NCBI GenBank assembly: GCA_907165065.1 | Contig: OU015539.1 | Coordinates: 868,001-932,000, forward strand | Length of the DNA stretch: 64,000 nucleotides | Reading direction: 5' to 3' | From: Caprimulgus europaeus | Lineage: Eukaryota; Chordata; Aves; Caprimulgiformes; Caprimulgidae | Shown here: positions 54,401 through 61,401 of the stretch, piece by piece | How the letters are laid out: the number at the start of each line of letters is the position of its first letter | Numbering within the stretch: position 1 is the stretch's first letter | Translations under genes and position numbers: made by a program | Notes under the pieces: generated by a model | Databases searched by the model: none | What the model was told of the DNA's origin: nothing | The model's input: only the letters and a program-made list of their open reading frames with translations

Positions 54401-57400
54401 CTTGTCTTGTGATCTCCAGAACAGGCACCAGAGGGGATGACCAGCGCTCCAGCTGCAGTGAGTGGCCCTGACTGACTTATTCAGAAAGACAGGAAATGAG
54501 GCTGCTGGTCACTGGCTGTCAGCTCGGGCTGCTCTAGTCAGTGCATCACATAATCCCTTCCAGGACTGATCAGCTCGGTCTGCTAAGTGAATTGAGCCTC
54601 TTGGCTCCAGTACTTAAATAAACTGACAGAATCAATTCACCAACTTCCAGCCAGGCATTTATCCATTTGTTCTTGCAACAACATTATCCTGAAGCTAAAA
54701 TCCTCACTCATTCCTCCTTCCCATTACAGCCTCTCTCAGCCTTTAGTCACTGTCAGGCAAAGCTTCCTCTTTTCATGTCCTCCATCAGCACAGATTCTCT
54801 GTTTCTCTCAGCTCTTCAGCATATTCAGACAGGACTAAGAAAAGCAGGTTGAGTAGCTAGGTAATGGGTTGCTAACAGTATGATGTCATTTAGCACAGTC
54901 ACATCTACAGCTGCCTGTGAGGAGCTCCAGAAAGATTGAAAGATCTTGAGCAAGGGGCAATACGATGGCAGTGAAATTCAGTGTGAATAAATACAAACCA
55001 ATGGGAATGGGAAAAACCAACCCTGGCTCAGCTATTGTCAGTCAGGAAAGATCTTGAGCAGCTGGGGACACTTCTCCTGAGCAGCTGGGGACACTTCTCC
55101 TGAGCAGCTGGGGACACTTCTCCTGAGCAGCTGGGGACACTTCTCCTGAGCAGTTGGTCACTCACAGCTTTGCAGTGGCCCAAGGGGAAACAGAATTTTT
55201 AGAATTGGGGTTGGGTAACAGAAGACCCAAAGTCAGCATTATGCCACTGGCTCTGTCTCCACAGCACAGTCACTTTTCCAGTGAACAACAGGCTCTGAAA
55301 GAGCAAGAAGGGGGTGGCAAGGATAGTCAGCAGTGAGGAGTAATTTCTGCAGAAAAAGCAATGAAATAGGACTCAGCTTGGAGAGCAGATGATTGAGGGG
55401 GACGTGACAGAAGTGTGTAAAATCATGAATGGTATGGAGAAGAAGAATAGGGAAGTGATTGCTCACTGCTTCTCGTAAGAGATGAGCTGTGGGGCACCCA
55501 GTGAAGTTCTCAGGGAGTACTGCTGTCATAGCATATAAACAAAGTTCTTTTCCTCTCAGGGAAAGGAGCTATGAAGTCCAAAAGTAGAGCTAAACTCCAA
55601 GGAATGAGACATTCATGGGAGACAAATGCACAGAGGCTGAGGATGGACTGGAAACTGGGAATGTGGAGGAGGGAAAAATTACCCTACACTTGTTCTCTTG
55701 CTTACACTTCCCTTTGGCAAATGCTCCTTCCACTGGTGGAGGTGGGACACTAGACCCATGGGCCATGGCCACTCTTATGTCCACCTTAGCAGCTCCCTGT
55801 TGTAATTGTTGTGTATGTGATGGCCTGGATGAGGTACTGGTGGTTGTCAGCAGCCTCTTGTGCGCTGACACCTTCCTCCGTCCGTCTTGTCACGTCCCCT
55901 GGCCACAGTTAGCGTCGTTGGTGGCCACACACGCCTGAGTCAGGGTTTTCCCCTGACTGATCTCAGGTTTTTCTGGGTTTTGTTCTCTTCAGCTTTCCTA
56001 CTGGTTGATCCAATGCCTTTCAACTGTTTATGGTTCCTGCTCTGCAAGTCACAGCCCTTAGTTTATGATGTGCTTTTCTGCTTGCTTCAGGTCTTTTTAA
56101 CTCTGCTACACAGCCATGTAGTTCCTTCCTTTTGGTTTTTTTCCTTTTTTCTTTTAATTGAGCAGTGTAAGTACTGTCAGCAAGTCTCCTGCTGTTTGAG
56201 AGGAACCCAGTGTAGCTAAACAATACAACCTAATTATGTAACGTGTTTTCTCCTGTCCCTTTGTTATGAATCCCTTTAAAAAAAGTGACAGCACTTAAAA
56301 TACTCTGAAGACTCAGGGCTTTCTGCTGCACAATCACTCAAACCTCACTTTTCTGGACAGTAAAGTACTCCAGAGAGCAAATGTAGAGAGCTGCTTCAGT
56401 CTGTGGGGTTTGGAATTAGTCCTGTCCCTCACACCACTCTCTTCTCTCCACAGCAATATCAAAGACATTAAGAAGAAGATGGAGGCAAAGCGAGTGGAGC
56501 GAATCCAAACCATGATGAGGAACACTAGTGACAAGGCTGCTCAGGAGAGGTATGGGGTGGATGTTACTGGGCTTTGTCTGTGCAGAATGCAACCTGTCCT
56601 GCTCCAGGCAGGGATCAGGGCTACAGCACAGTCTGTCTCTGTGAGGGACCTTTTTGAAGCAGCTGAGGAGGTGGTGGCAGAGCTGCAGGGCTTCATTTTT
56701 TTGTCTAAGGCAGTCGGCACGATCGGTTTCACTTCCCGGACTTGTGAATAGCCAGAGAGGAGTAAAAGTGCCTTAGAAATGCCCCCTGCCCTGCCCCAGG
56801 GAGTAGGAGCTCATATGGGAGTGCAGGGGGAGGGTATCACAGATGGAGAAGCTCTACCTTGAAGACAAGCCTCCCATGCACCCCTCGCTTTGGCTCTCTC
56901 ATGTGACATGTAAGCTTCTTCCTGACGTGATAACGCACCTTCCAGTCACTGCAGCTGAAGGCTGAGCGCACTTCTGACTGCTTCCTGCCTACCTTCGAGC
57001 CTTGGTGGGTATTTATCTCCCCCTGCAATCAAAGAGAGGTCTTCTCCAACCTCTCCAGAATCTGTTTGCCATCAGTTTCTGCAGGAGGTTTGGGCACATA
57101 ATGGCTGCAGCTTTCCTTCGTTGTTGTAAAGCTCTGGTCCTGAGCCTTCTCGTACCGCATGATGCGAATCACTTGTAAGAGCTCCCCATGTTCAGGGGTA
57201 CAGAGAGGGTCCGCTGCCTCCTCTGCTTCCAGCTCATAGCAAAGCCCTTTTGCTGTCTGTGAAGCTGAAAATAATTTTGCATACAATGATTTGGCTCGTG
57301 GCTCAGTCAAATGAGAATGGTGTTTTATTTGCCTTTCCTAAAATTGCAGCAACCCCTCACTGTTGGAGGAGGCTGTGAGGATGCAACACACCTGCCTTGC

Positions 57401-58607
57401 TGTGTGGGCAGGAGCTCTATGGCACCGTATCAGCATTGATAAACAAGTTTATATAAAGATAACAGATGGATTGTAGGGTTTTTTATACATTTCCTTTCTT
57501 TAAAGGTTGAAGAAAGAAATTAACAACTCTCACATTCAGGAAGTGGTGCAAACAATCCAGCGGGTGAGTTCTGGCCTTCAGGGGCTTGGGTACTACACTG
57601 AGAACTGGGAAATGGTTCAGGACTGGGAATGAGGGGGATGCTGTGGCACGGGCTCTGTAACCCTGGGTCTTGTGTTGTAAGCCTGGGATGGCTAAAGCAG
57701 TTTATAATGAAAACTTCACATTTGAGTGTTGTTATAATTTGTTCTTTTTAAAGGTGACAGAAAAGACAGCCAGGTACCAGCAGAAACTGGAGGAGAAGCA
57801 GGCGGATAGTCTGAGAATAATCAAGGAGAAAGAAAGCCAGGTAAAGGCAAAGCTGATGCTCATGGTCAATGCTGTCAGTACAGCAGATCCCAAGCACTAG
57901 AGGTGATGAGTCTTCCTTGTGCATTCTTTAATTAATGCTCCACTCATCCTCCACACCCACACTGCAGCCACCCACTGCTCATACACCGAGGAAATGAATG
58001 ACTTAGAAAGTGGTTCTGCAGGAGCCCACACAGAGCTAAGTCAGAGGTGCTGCTCTCCTACACACCCTGTGCCAGCACCAGCATTCCTGTAACCATACTA
58101 AAGCCCTAAATCTGAAGTGTGATAGAACTGCCTCTGTAGAGGAGATGAGTCTCATCCTTGAGCTCCTCAAACTCTAAACACACACACAACACACTGATGT
58201 TCTTTCAAAGGGGAGGTGCAGTCAGGATGCAATCTCAGTTCATCACACCGTGGTGCAAATCAGAATCACGTTAATCAGCCTGATGTCTCCTTAGCTTCGG
58301 TGTTTGGGGAATGATCCGAGGTCTCTGTTTGCAGCTCCAGCAGGAAGCACTGTCAGAGTATGAGGAGAAACTGAAAAATCTGAATATGGAAGTGCAGGAG
58401 ATGGTGAAGAACTACGTAAGAGCAGGCTTTTCTGGAGAGCCAGAGACTCAGAAGGAAGCAGTTCAGAGCGTTCCTGAGGGAGAACAAGGCTCTACAGAAC
58501 ACCTGAAAGAACAGATGCCAGTGGCAGAGGTGTCAAGACTCACAGTAGCCACACCTGCACCCCCAGGAGCAGAAACAGAGGCTGAGATTGAAGAAAGCAG
58601 ATTTTGA
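18340..58607 (+). CDS. PLCB2: Phospholipase C beta 2, 32 coding exons
   Basis: 1-phosphatidylinositol 4,5-bisphosphate phosphodiesterase beta-2 cleaves PIP2 at the inner plasma membrane to IP3 and diacylglycerol, activated by Gq, G beta-gamma and Rac. The 32 exons listed separately join to 3633 nt (1210 residues; human 1185 as I recall) with all phases consistent and no stop. Domain order is PH (1-140), EF hands (150-310), X box (about 313-463), acidic X/Y linker (about 464-531), Y box (about 545-660), C2 (about 665-800), Gq-binding segment, then a charged coiled-coil C-terminal domain (about 888-1170). Catalytic His327 and His374 and calcium ligands Asn328, Glu357, Asp359 and Glu408 are all present. 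The last residues, ESRF, keep a class I PDZ ligand (human ESRL). PLCB2 is favoured over PLCB1, 3 and 4 by the N-terminus, the VWAG linker and the INAFM2 neighbour. Confidence 0.96.
18424..21914 (+). other. PLCB2: PLCB2 intron 1
   Basis: 3.5 kb, GT-AG. The acceptor tract is a run of TTGGTTT repeats before TTAG rather than a plain pyrimidine tract. I see no gene, RNA or clear mobile element inside. Confidence 0.75.
21915..21992 (+). CDS. PLCB2: PLCB2 exon 2 (residues 29-54)
   Basis: It encodes the PH-domain strand region with [13 protein letters not shown], in phase with exons 1 and 3. Acceptor TTAG, donor GTAAGT. Confidence 0.95.
21993..24484 (+). other. PLCB2: PLCB2 intron 2
   Basis: 2.5 kb, GT-AG. 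It contains an old CR1/L3-like relic around 23845-23975. No gene is seen. Confidence 0.75.
23845..23975 (+). mobile_element. Degraded CR1/L3-like LINE relic
   Basis: GGCTGCCTAGGGAATGCTGT followed by GGAAT..CCTCCTTGG.. and later CTGGGAGTGACCTGG resembles the 3' part of older CR1/L3 elements of amniotes (the region that reads 'gttgcctagggaggttgtggaat' in those families). The copy is diverged and lacks a clear tail, so the limits are approximate. Confidence 0.5.
24485..24553 (+). CDS. PLCB2: PLCB2 exon 3 (residues 55-77)
   Basis: It encodes [14 protein letters not shown] and then FAKIPK, the PH-domain core. It is flanked by GTAG and GTGAGT and is a whole number of codons. Confidence 0.95.
29085..29101. 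repeat. (TG)n microsatellite
   Basis: About eight consecutive TG units lie in intron 3 of PLCB2. It is a simple repeat that may vary in length between individuals. Confidence 0.85.
32631..32660. repeat. Perfect inverted repeat, 11-bp arms, 8-nt loop
   Basis: CCAGTTAAACC and GGTTTAACTGG are exact reverse complements separated by TGGAGTCT. A further GTTAAACC follows at about 32669. It sits deep in intron 3. A small cruciform or RNA hairpin is possible, but no known element is recognised. Confidence 0.8.
33614..33754 (+). CDS. PLCB2: PLCB2 exon 4 (residues 78-124)
   Basis: It encodes [32 protein letters not shown] and VSYKENVGK, the end of the PH domain, very close to human. The phase is 0 at both ends. 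Confidence 0.95.
34080..34376 (+). mobile_element. CR1 LINE 3'-end copy in intron 4
   Basis: A typical 5'-truncated avian CR1: GACAGGACAAGGGGTAATGG, AAGGAAGAAATTTTGTACT, GCTGTGGCTGCTCCTCCCTG, then GATCTTTAAAGGTCCCTCCC and an ATTCCATGGTTCTGTG tail. It lies in PLCB2 sense orientation within intron 4 (33755-34449). No open reverse-transcriptase frame remains. Confidence 0.92.
34450..34529 (+). CDS. PLCB2: PLCB2 exon 5 (residues 125-151, part)
   Basis: It encodes [17 protein letters not shown] and on to TFLEK, between the PH domain and the first EF hand. It leaves two bases of an Ile codon completed by exon 6. Confidence 0.94.
35142..35195 (+). CDS. PLCB2: PLCB2 exon 6 (residues 151-168)
   Basis: A small 54-nt exon encoding [17 protein letters not shown], the start of the EF-hand lobe. 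The acceptor has a long T tract. It ends two bases into an Asn codon. Confidence 0.94.
35196..37591 (+). other. PLCB2: PLCB2 intron 6
   Basis: 2.4 kb, GT-AG. No gene or recognisable repeat is seen. Confidence 0.7.
37592..37667 (+). CDS. PLCB2: PLCB2 exon 7 (residues 169-194)
   Basis: It encodes [19 protein letters not shown] then CHLPKGK, EF-hand lobe. Human PLCB2 has [19 protein letters not shown] here as I recall. Confidence 0.95.
38205..38305 (+). CDS. PLCB2: PLCB2 exon 8 (residues 195-228, part)
   Basis: It encodes [19 protein letters not shown] and [14 protein letters not shown]-hand lobe. It ends two bases into a His codon. Confidence 0.95.
38980..39146 (+). CDS. PLCB2: PLCB2 exon 9 (residues 228-283)
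   Basis: It encodes [20 protein letters not shown], the [20 protein letters not shown] region and PSGINIQR, the last EF hands. It carries one base of a Gly codon into exon 10. Confidence 0.95.
39347..39493 (+). CDS. PLCB2: PLCB2 exon 10 (residues 284-332), X-box entry
   Basis: It encodes [18 protein letters not shown] through [19 protein letters not shown]. His327 of SSHNTYLT is the first catalytic histidine, and Asn328 is a calcium ligand. The exon ends one base into an Ala codon. Confidence 0.96.
39805..39962 (+). CDS. PLCB2: PLCB2 exon 11 (residues 333-385), X box
   Basis: It encodes [38 protein letters not shown] and [13 protein letters not shown]. Glu357 and Asp359 (calcium ligands) and His374 (second catalytic histidine) are all present. 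Confidence 0.96.
39963..41923 (+). other. PLCB2: PLCB2 intron 11
   Basis: 2.0 kb, GT-AG. It holds imperfect ATGGA-rich sequence near 40120-40330. No gene or clear mobile element is seen. Confidence 0.7.
41924..42006 (+). CDS. PLCB2: PLCB2 exon 12 (residues 386-413, part)
   Basis: It encodes [20 protein letters not shown] then SFENHVDS, X box. Glu408 of FEN is a calcium ligand. It ends two bases into a Ser codon. Confidence 0.95.
42385..42469 (+). CDS. PLCB2: PLCB2 exon 13 (residues 413-441)
   Basis: It encodes [20 protein letters not shown] then TEPLEKYP, late X box, almost invariant in PLC beta proteins. It ends on a codon boundary. Confidence 0.95.
42470..43847 (+). other. PLCB2: PLCB2 intron 13
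   Basis: 1.4 kb, GT-AG. No gene or clear repeat is seen. Confidence 0.7.
43848..44019 (+). CDS. PLCB2: PLCB2 exon 14 (residues 442-499), end of X box and basic linker
   Basis: It encodes [20 protein letters not shown] followed by a basic, poorly conserved run ([18 protein letters not shown]) and [16 protein letters not shown]. This begins the X/Y linker that occludes the active site until membrane contact. It carries one base into exon 15. Confidence 0.93.
44835..44932 (+). CDS. PLCB2: PLCB2 exon 15 (residues 499-531), acidic X/Y linker
   Basis: It encodes [20 protein letters not shown] then [13 protein letters not shown]. The acidic run is the autoinhibitory linker. The acceptor at TTAG (44834) was chosen because VWAG matches human; using the CAG 9 nt further in would stay in frame and drop three residues. 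Confidence 0.92.
45596..45692 (+). CDS. PLCB2: PLCB2 exon 16 (residues 532-564, part), Y-box entry
   Basis: It encodes [20 protein letters not shown] then [12 protein letters not shown], leading into the Y half of the TIM barrel. It ends one base into a Gln codon. Confidence 0.95.
46168..46215. repeat. Purine-rich GAAA/A tract
   Basis: A low-complexity run of GAAA units, A homopolymer and GGA-rich sequence in intron 16 of PLCB2. Confidence 0.75.
46499..46583 (+). CDS. PLCB2: PLCB2 exon 17 (residues 564-592, part), Y box
   Basis: It encodes [20 protein letters not shown] then TKFPVQFVE. The phase requires the exon to end two bases into the Glu codon, which places GTATCCTTCT exactly at the donor. 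This is a U12-type splice site. Confidence 0.94.
46584..47347 (+). other. PLCB2: PLCB2 intron 17, U12-type (minor spliceosome)
   Basis: The donor is GTATCCTTCT, a match to the U12 donor consensus (RTATCCTT). The acceptor AGAGCAACTGCAG lacks a polypyrimidine tract. GTTTCCAAT places a candidate branch A about 14 nt before the acceptor, although it fits TTCCTTRAY only loosely. Nearly half the 764-nt intron is a minisatellite. From memory, phospholipase C genes are among the families known to carry U12-type introns. Confidence 0.85.
46945..47312. repeat. 23-bp minisatellite, 16 units
   Basis: Sixteen uninterrupted 23-bp units of the type GTGAGCCCCAGGGCGCAGCG plus GGA fill 368 bp of intron 17. 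Variants replace GCGC with GTAC or GTGC, and two units (7 and 12) end TACGGCAGCA and are followed by GTTAGCC, which hints at a 4-5 unit higher-order pattern. The array has no stops in one minus frame, giving a spurious 281-residue frame of proline/leucine repeats. Confidence 0.95.
47348..47472 (+). CDS. PLCB2: PLCB2 exon 18 (residues 592-634, part), Y box
   Basis: It encodes [20 protein letters not shown] then [20 protein letters not shown] and M, the most conserved part of the Y box. Ser and Arg of this stretch ([10 protein letters not shown]) contribute to phosphate binding in PLCs. It ends one base into an Asp codon. Confidence 0.96.
48478..48632 (+). CDS. PLCB2: PLCB2 exon 19 (residues 634-685), end of Y box, start of C2
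   Basis: It encodes [40 protein letters not shown] and [11 protein letters not shown]. The frame ends at ACG and the intron then begins GCAAGT; no in-frame GT donor gives a sensible join, so intron 19 is a GC-AG intron. Confidence 0.94.
48633..49074 (+). other. PLCB2: PLCB2 intron 19, GC-AG type
   Basis: The donor reads ACG then GCAAGT, and the acceptor is TTCATAG. GC-AG introns make up roughly one percent of vertebrate introns and use the major spliceosome. They are often weak donors and prone to alternative splicing. No other feature is seen in it. Confidence 0.85.
49075..49239 (+). CDS. PLCB2: PLCB2 exon 20 (residues 686-740), C2 domain
   Basis: It encodes [35 protein letters not shown] and [16 protein letters not shown], the first half of the C2 beta sandwich. 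The phase is 0 at both ends. Confidence 0.95.
50294..50393 (+). CDS. PLCB2: PLCB2 exon 21 (residues 741-774, part), C2 domain
   Basis: It encodes [20 protein letters not shown] then [13 protein letters not shown]. It ends one base into a Gly codon. Confidence 0.95.
50666..50770 (+). CDS. PLCB2: PLCB2 exon 22 (residues 774-809, part), end of C2
   Basis: It encodes [20 protein letters not shown] then [15 protein letters not shown]. It ends one base into an Asp codon. Confidence 0.95.
51211..51296 (+). CDS. PLCB2: PLCB2 exon 23 (residues 809-837), Gq-binding segment
   Basis: It encodes [20 protein letters not shown] then [15 protein letters not shown] corresponds to the helix-turn-helix just after C2 that docks on activated G alpha q in PLC beta 3. 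The following intron is only 93 nt. Confidence 0.94.
51390..51486 (+). CDS. PLCB2: PLCB2 exon 24 (residues 838-870, part), flexible linker
   Basis: It encodes [18 protein letters not shown] and on to TALSNGPA, a Ser/Thr-rich, poorly conserved linker between C2 and the C-terminal domain. Support is from phase on both sides and the equivalent human position. It is less certain by homology than the catalytic exons. Confidence 0.87.
51898..51951 (+). CDS. PLCB2: PLCB2 exon 25 (residues 870-888, part), linker
   Basis: A small exon encoding [18 protein letters not shown]. The acceptor CTTTCAG and donor GGTACCT give matching phases with exons 24 and 26. Human has a comparable AREEAMKEAAEP stretch here as I recall. 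The 54-nt length is in-frame skippable. Confidence 0.82.
51952..52690 (+). other. PLCB2: PLCB2 intron 25, with AATAAA at 52349-52354
   Basis: 739 nt, GT-AG. A sense-strand AATAAA followed by GTTTTTTCTGTAATG sits just before the exons for the C-terminal coiled coil. Use as an intronic poly(A) site is possible but untested. Confidence 0.6.
52691..52901 (+). CDS. PLCB2: PLCB2 exon 26 (residues 888-958, part), C-terminal domain
   Basis: It encodes [37 protein letters not shown] and then a basic run with [13 protein letters not shown]. This starts the long helical C-terminal domain that binds membranes and G alpha q. The human counterpart starts EPRTASLEELREL as I recall. Confidence 0.94.
53142..53310 (+). 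CDS. PLCB2: PLCB2 exon 27 (residues 958-1014), C-terminal domain
   Basis: It encodes [20 protein letters not shown], then [19 protein letters not shown] and [10 protein letters not shown], a highly charged helix. The first 20 residues differ from mammals. Confidence 0.93.
54159..54235 (+). CDS. PLCB2: PLCB2 exon 28 (residues 1015-1040, part)
   Basis: It encodes [20 protein letters not shown] then KDSSE, coiled coil; human has QISKMMELAREKQAAELKAL here as I recall. Confidence 0.95.
55056..55157. repeat. 23-bp tandem repeat, four copies plus part
   Basis: The unit GAGCAGCTGGGGACACTTCT plus CCT is repeated four times without change (55056-55147) and a fifth copy breaks off after ten bases with one substitution. 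The identity suggests recent expansion. Confidence 0.95.
55385..55535 (+). mobile_element. Old CR1/L3-like LINE relic
   Basis: GTGTGTAAAATCATGAATGG, TATGGAGAAG..GAATAGGGAAGTG and GGGGCACCCAGTGAAGTTCT match the 3' region of older amniote CR1 elements (reading roughly 'tataaaatcatgaatggtgtggagaaagtgaatagggaa' in the family). The copy is diverged and incomplete. Confidence 0.65.
56454..56549 (+). CDS. PLCB2: PLCB2 exon 29 (residues 1040-1072, part)
   Basis: It encodes [20 protein letters not shown] then [13 protein letters not shown], coiled coil. It joins in phase 2 to exon 30. Confidence 0.95.
57506..57563 (+). CDS. PLCB2: PLCB2 exon 30 (residues 1072-1091)
   Basis: It encodes [20 protein letters not shown], nearly the human sequence. 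A 58-nt exon with an AAAG acceptor and GTGAGT donor. Confidence 0.95.
57754..57840 (+). CDS. PLCB2: PLCB2 exon 31 (residues 1092-1120)
   Basis: It encodes [20 protein letters not shown] then RIIKEKESQ, coiled coil, phase 0 at both ends. Confidence 0.95.
58335..58607 (+). CDS. PLCB2: PLCB2 exon 32 (residues 1121-1210), stop codon
   Basis: It encodes [20 protein letters not shown] then [14 protein letters not shown], the end of the coiled coil. A disordered acidic tail follows, ending [10 protein letters not shown]-like (final four ESRF) before TGA. Human ends ESRL, a PDZ ligand; Phe in the last position still fits the S/T-X-hydrophobic class. The tail before it is poorly conserved. Confidence 0.94.
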   Translation, partial: LQQEALSEYEEKLKNLNMEVQEMVKNYVRAGFSGEPETQKEAVQSVPEGEQGSTEHLKEQMPVAEVSRLTVATPAPPGAETEAEIEESRF

Positions 58608-59685
58608 GAGACACTTCCCTTACTGTCCCACTTCAAGGAAGTTTATGGAGGTACAAGGTGAAGTTAAAAGACCAACTTAACAACCTACTCCTACCCCTTT
58701 CCACTCTGGGGAACGCCTGAAATCCTACCCTACATATTGGAAGCAGTCTGAAGAGATCACCCTGCAGAGTGCTGCACTCTGTCTTCCTCAGCCTGGGCAC
58801 TGAGGTGTTTCAGTGGCATGAAGGCACACTGGGTATTGGCGTTCACAGCAGCACCTGCAAGCAGCTGTTAGTCTGGATTCAGCCCTCAGTTCCCTCAGTC
58901 ATTTGGCACACGTGTCTCTTCACATCAGAGTGGGCTCGGAGTTAGTTCCCTTTGGATGAATTGTAACTGTGAGATCCTCTCCAGTAGCCCCTCCAATAGC
59001 TCCAGCCAGCCCAGAGCCAGCCCAGAATGAAGCCTCCCAACATCCACCCGAGTGTGGGTGGCGTGTGCTCAGCAAACACTGCTGTCCTGTGAAGCACCGG
59101 TCCTGGGAGCACCACCTGCTGCCGTGGGCACAGCCTCTGGGTAGAGGAGGAAAGGTCAGTTTGATTGAACCTCCTATTTTTTTGTCAGCCTCCCCCTTCC
59201 TTGCACAACCAGTGTTGGCTTTTTAATTGGTGTCCTGTTCCCCCAGTCAGATGTGAACAGTTTTCAGCACATTTGTATCCACACAACAAACCAGCACCTC
59301 CTTCTGTGGAACCGTGTGGCACCAGCACTGCAGCTTTTCTTCTTCCTTTCTTTCTGACCTTTCCTTATTCCCAGGGGCTGACTCTCACTCCTAAGTCTAA
59401 CTTTGACTCTCACAGGCCTTCAGGCAAGTTCTCAGACCTGGATCCATATCTCCTCAAGACCCTGCCAGTCTTGAGCAAGCTCCTTGGGCAATTACAAGGC
59501 ATAGGAGGATCCCAGAGCCTCATCAGCTACCACAGCCAAAGCAATTTGACACTTTTTGAGCTTCACTGAAACTTTTTCTCATAAAGCTAAATTAGTTCCA
59601 TCTTATGGGCTTGGGTTAACAACATTTCTAAACTTATTTGAAATAATTTTGTTGCTCAAATAAAGAGCCAGCCAGTGAGATTCCC
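58608..59685 (+). other. PLCB2: Probable PLCB2 3' UTR (short form)
   Basis: This runs from the PLCB2 stop to just past the first canonical AATAAA on the plus strand. Open frames inside have no recognisable domain. The length, about 1.1 kb, is reasonable for this gene. The exact cleavage site is inferred. Confidence 0.6.
59659..59664 (+). terminator. PLCB2: Candidate proximal PLCB2 poly(A) signal
   Basis: AATAAA in TTGCTCAAATAAAGAGCC, preceded by a T-rich stretch and followed about 35 nt later by GAGTGTGTGG, a good GU-rich downstream element. Confidence 0.6.
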
Positions 59686-61395
59686 TTGCACAGGCAGCTG
59701 AGTGTGTGGCTCATAACAAACCACATTGAATTACCCACTCAAGTAGCAGAAAGCAGCTCCAGAGAGCTGCTGTCCCAGTTAATGACAACAGAGGGCTCAG
59801 CAGAGAGCTGCACAGTCTGTTCCTTGCTGCTGGGAAAACCCCACTCCTCAATATCCATGGTCTCTAGGACTTTGGGAGGAAGACTACAGGCTGCTCCTGC
59901 TGTTTGCTCTCATGTTGCAGGAGTGTGGCACACATCTGCCCTCAAAGCTTTAGTCCCTTCCCGTTTCCCCATGAAGCCTGTGCACCAGCAGCTTCCCCTC
60001 AGGTGGTGTAACAGGTGAGTCTCATCCCATGACCTGACTCCACTGATAACTGCCCAGCCCCATGACTTGGTGGGGCAAATGGTCCTCGGCCTCTTCTAGC
60101 CCCAGCACACACTTGCTGCTGTCTCCCTTCACGAACACAAAGCCTTCCAGAACACACTTGGAGGGCCGGGTTCCAGACAGCTTGGTTTTGTCATGCAGCA
60201 GAAGGGCAGGGTCCTCTCAGCCAGCTTTACACTCCCACTTTCTAGGTCAGCAAAGCCTTATTTCTGTGTACACAGAACTCGCCCCACTGTCCCCACACGC
60301 TTTCTCTCACCTGTGACCTCGTGCACTGAACAGCTTTGACACAGCAAGTTTTCACTCATCCAGAAGGAGGGAACTGGAAACATCTGGTCTGACTCTTTTC
60401 CTACTAGCACCACTTAAGACAGCCTTTGCTTATGGATCCTAAAAAAGCAGGAAATGGCACTAATTCAGCACAGAGCAGCCACGTCCCTTCCTCATAGCAC
60501 AGCCTGAAATAACGTCAGCCCGGGACCTGGCCTGCCAAAGTGCACTCGCACCAGCTCCCAGGGACCCTGTGAGATGAGGCACTTGGCACAAGGGGAGGAG
60601 GGGGTTGACTGACCTGACACCCCCTAAAAAAAACTGTCAGCCCTCTCCAGTCACATCTGTAAATAGCAAGACTTAATTAAAAGAAGTGGAAGAAGACACA
60701 TGGAGTTCCCCTGCCCATTTCCTTTTGTGTCCCTATTTTATTACAAATGTTTACCCTGGAGATAAGACACTGTAGGGGAAGTCTTCCAAATTATTCAAGG
60801 AAACAACAACAAAAAAACCCTGGTGAAAAGAAATGGGGGGATGGGACCCCCAAACCTCAACCTGCAATTGAGCAGATCTGTGACTTGTGCAGGTCTCAGC
60901 CCCCGCAGCCTGGAGCCCCTCACACTGGTGAAACCCTCAGTGTCTTTATTTGGCTGTTCACGTCCCCAACCATGGTCTAAACAAGGAGCTTTGTTATTAA
61001 AAGTCTTTGCCCTTAATTTCAGACAATACTAGAAGAGCTGTGTCCCTGGCTGGAGCAACAGTCTCGCTCCTCTCCCCCAAATTTTAAGTGCCACGTTGCA
61101 GTGTAATCCAGTATAAACTCCCCACTCACCCCCCACCGTGTTCTTGGGCACACAGTCACAGCAAACCCACAGCACCCAGGGGTTGTTACACCTAGAAACT
61201 GCATCCAGAAACACATTGTGAAGTGCTGCTATTCAAAAAGCCCCAAAACAACCAGAAAACCCAGCTCAAGTAGGTATGAGAGACAAGAAGGTCCAAGTCT
61301 GGTCGGACATCCGAGAGACCGTACCTCCCCTGCGGTGTTAACATTGTACTGGAGTTATGTATTGTAAATTTCTGACTTATTTATTGTCTTAAAAA

Positions 61396-61401
61396 AATAA
61401 A
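61396..61401 (+). terminator. Candidate distal poly(A) signal, plus strand
   Basis: AATAAA inside GTCTTAAAAAAATAAAACC. It is preceded by TGTA-containing AT-rich sequence (TTATGTATTGTAAATTTC) and followed by CTTGTATTTCTT. This is the layout of a strong vertebrate mRNA 3' end. It could end a long PLCB2 3' UTR of about 2.8 kb or an unrecognised transcript. Confidence 0.55.

Larger units (their letters stand above)
54236..56453 (+). other. PLCB2: PLCB2 intron 28
   Basis: 2.2 kb, GT-AG. It contains a 23-bp tandem repeat (55056-55157) and an old CR1/L3 relic (about 55385-55535). No gene is seen. Confidence 0.75.
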
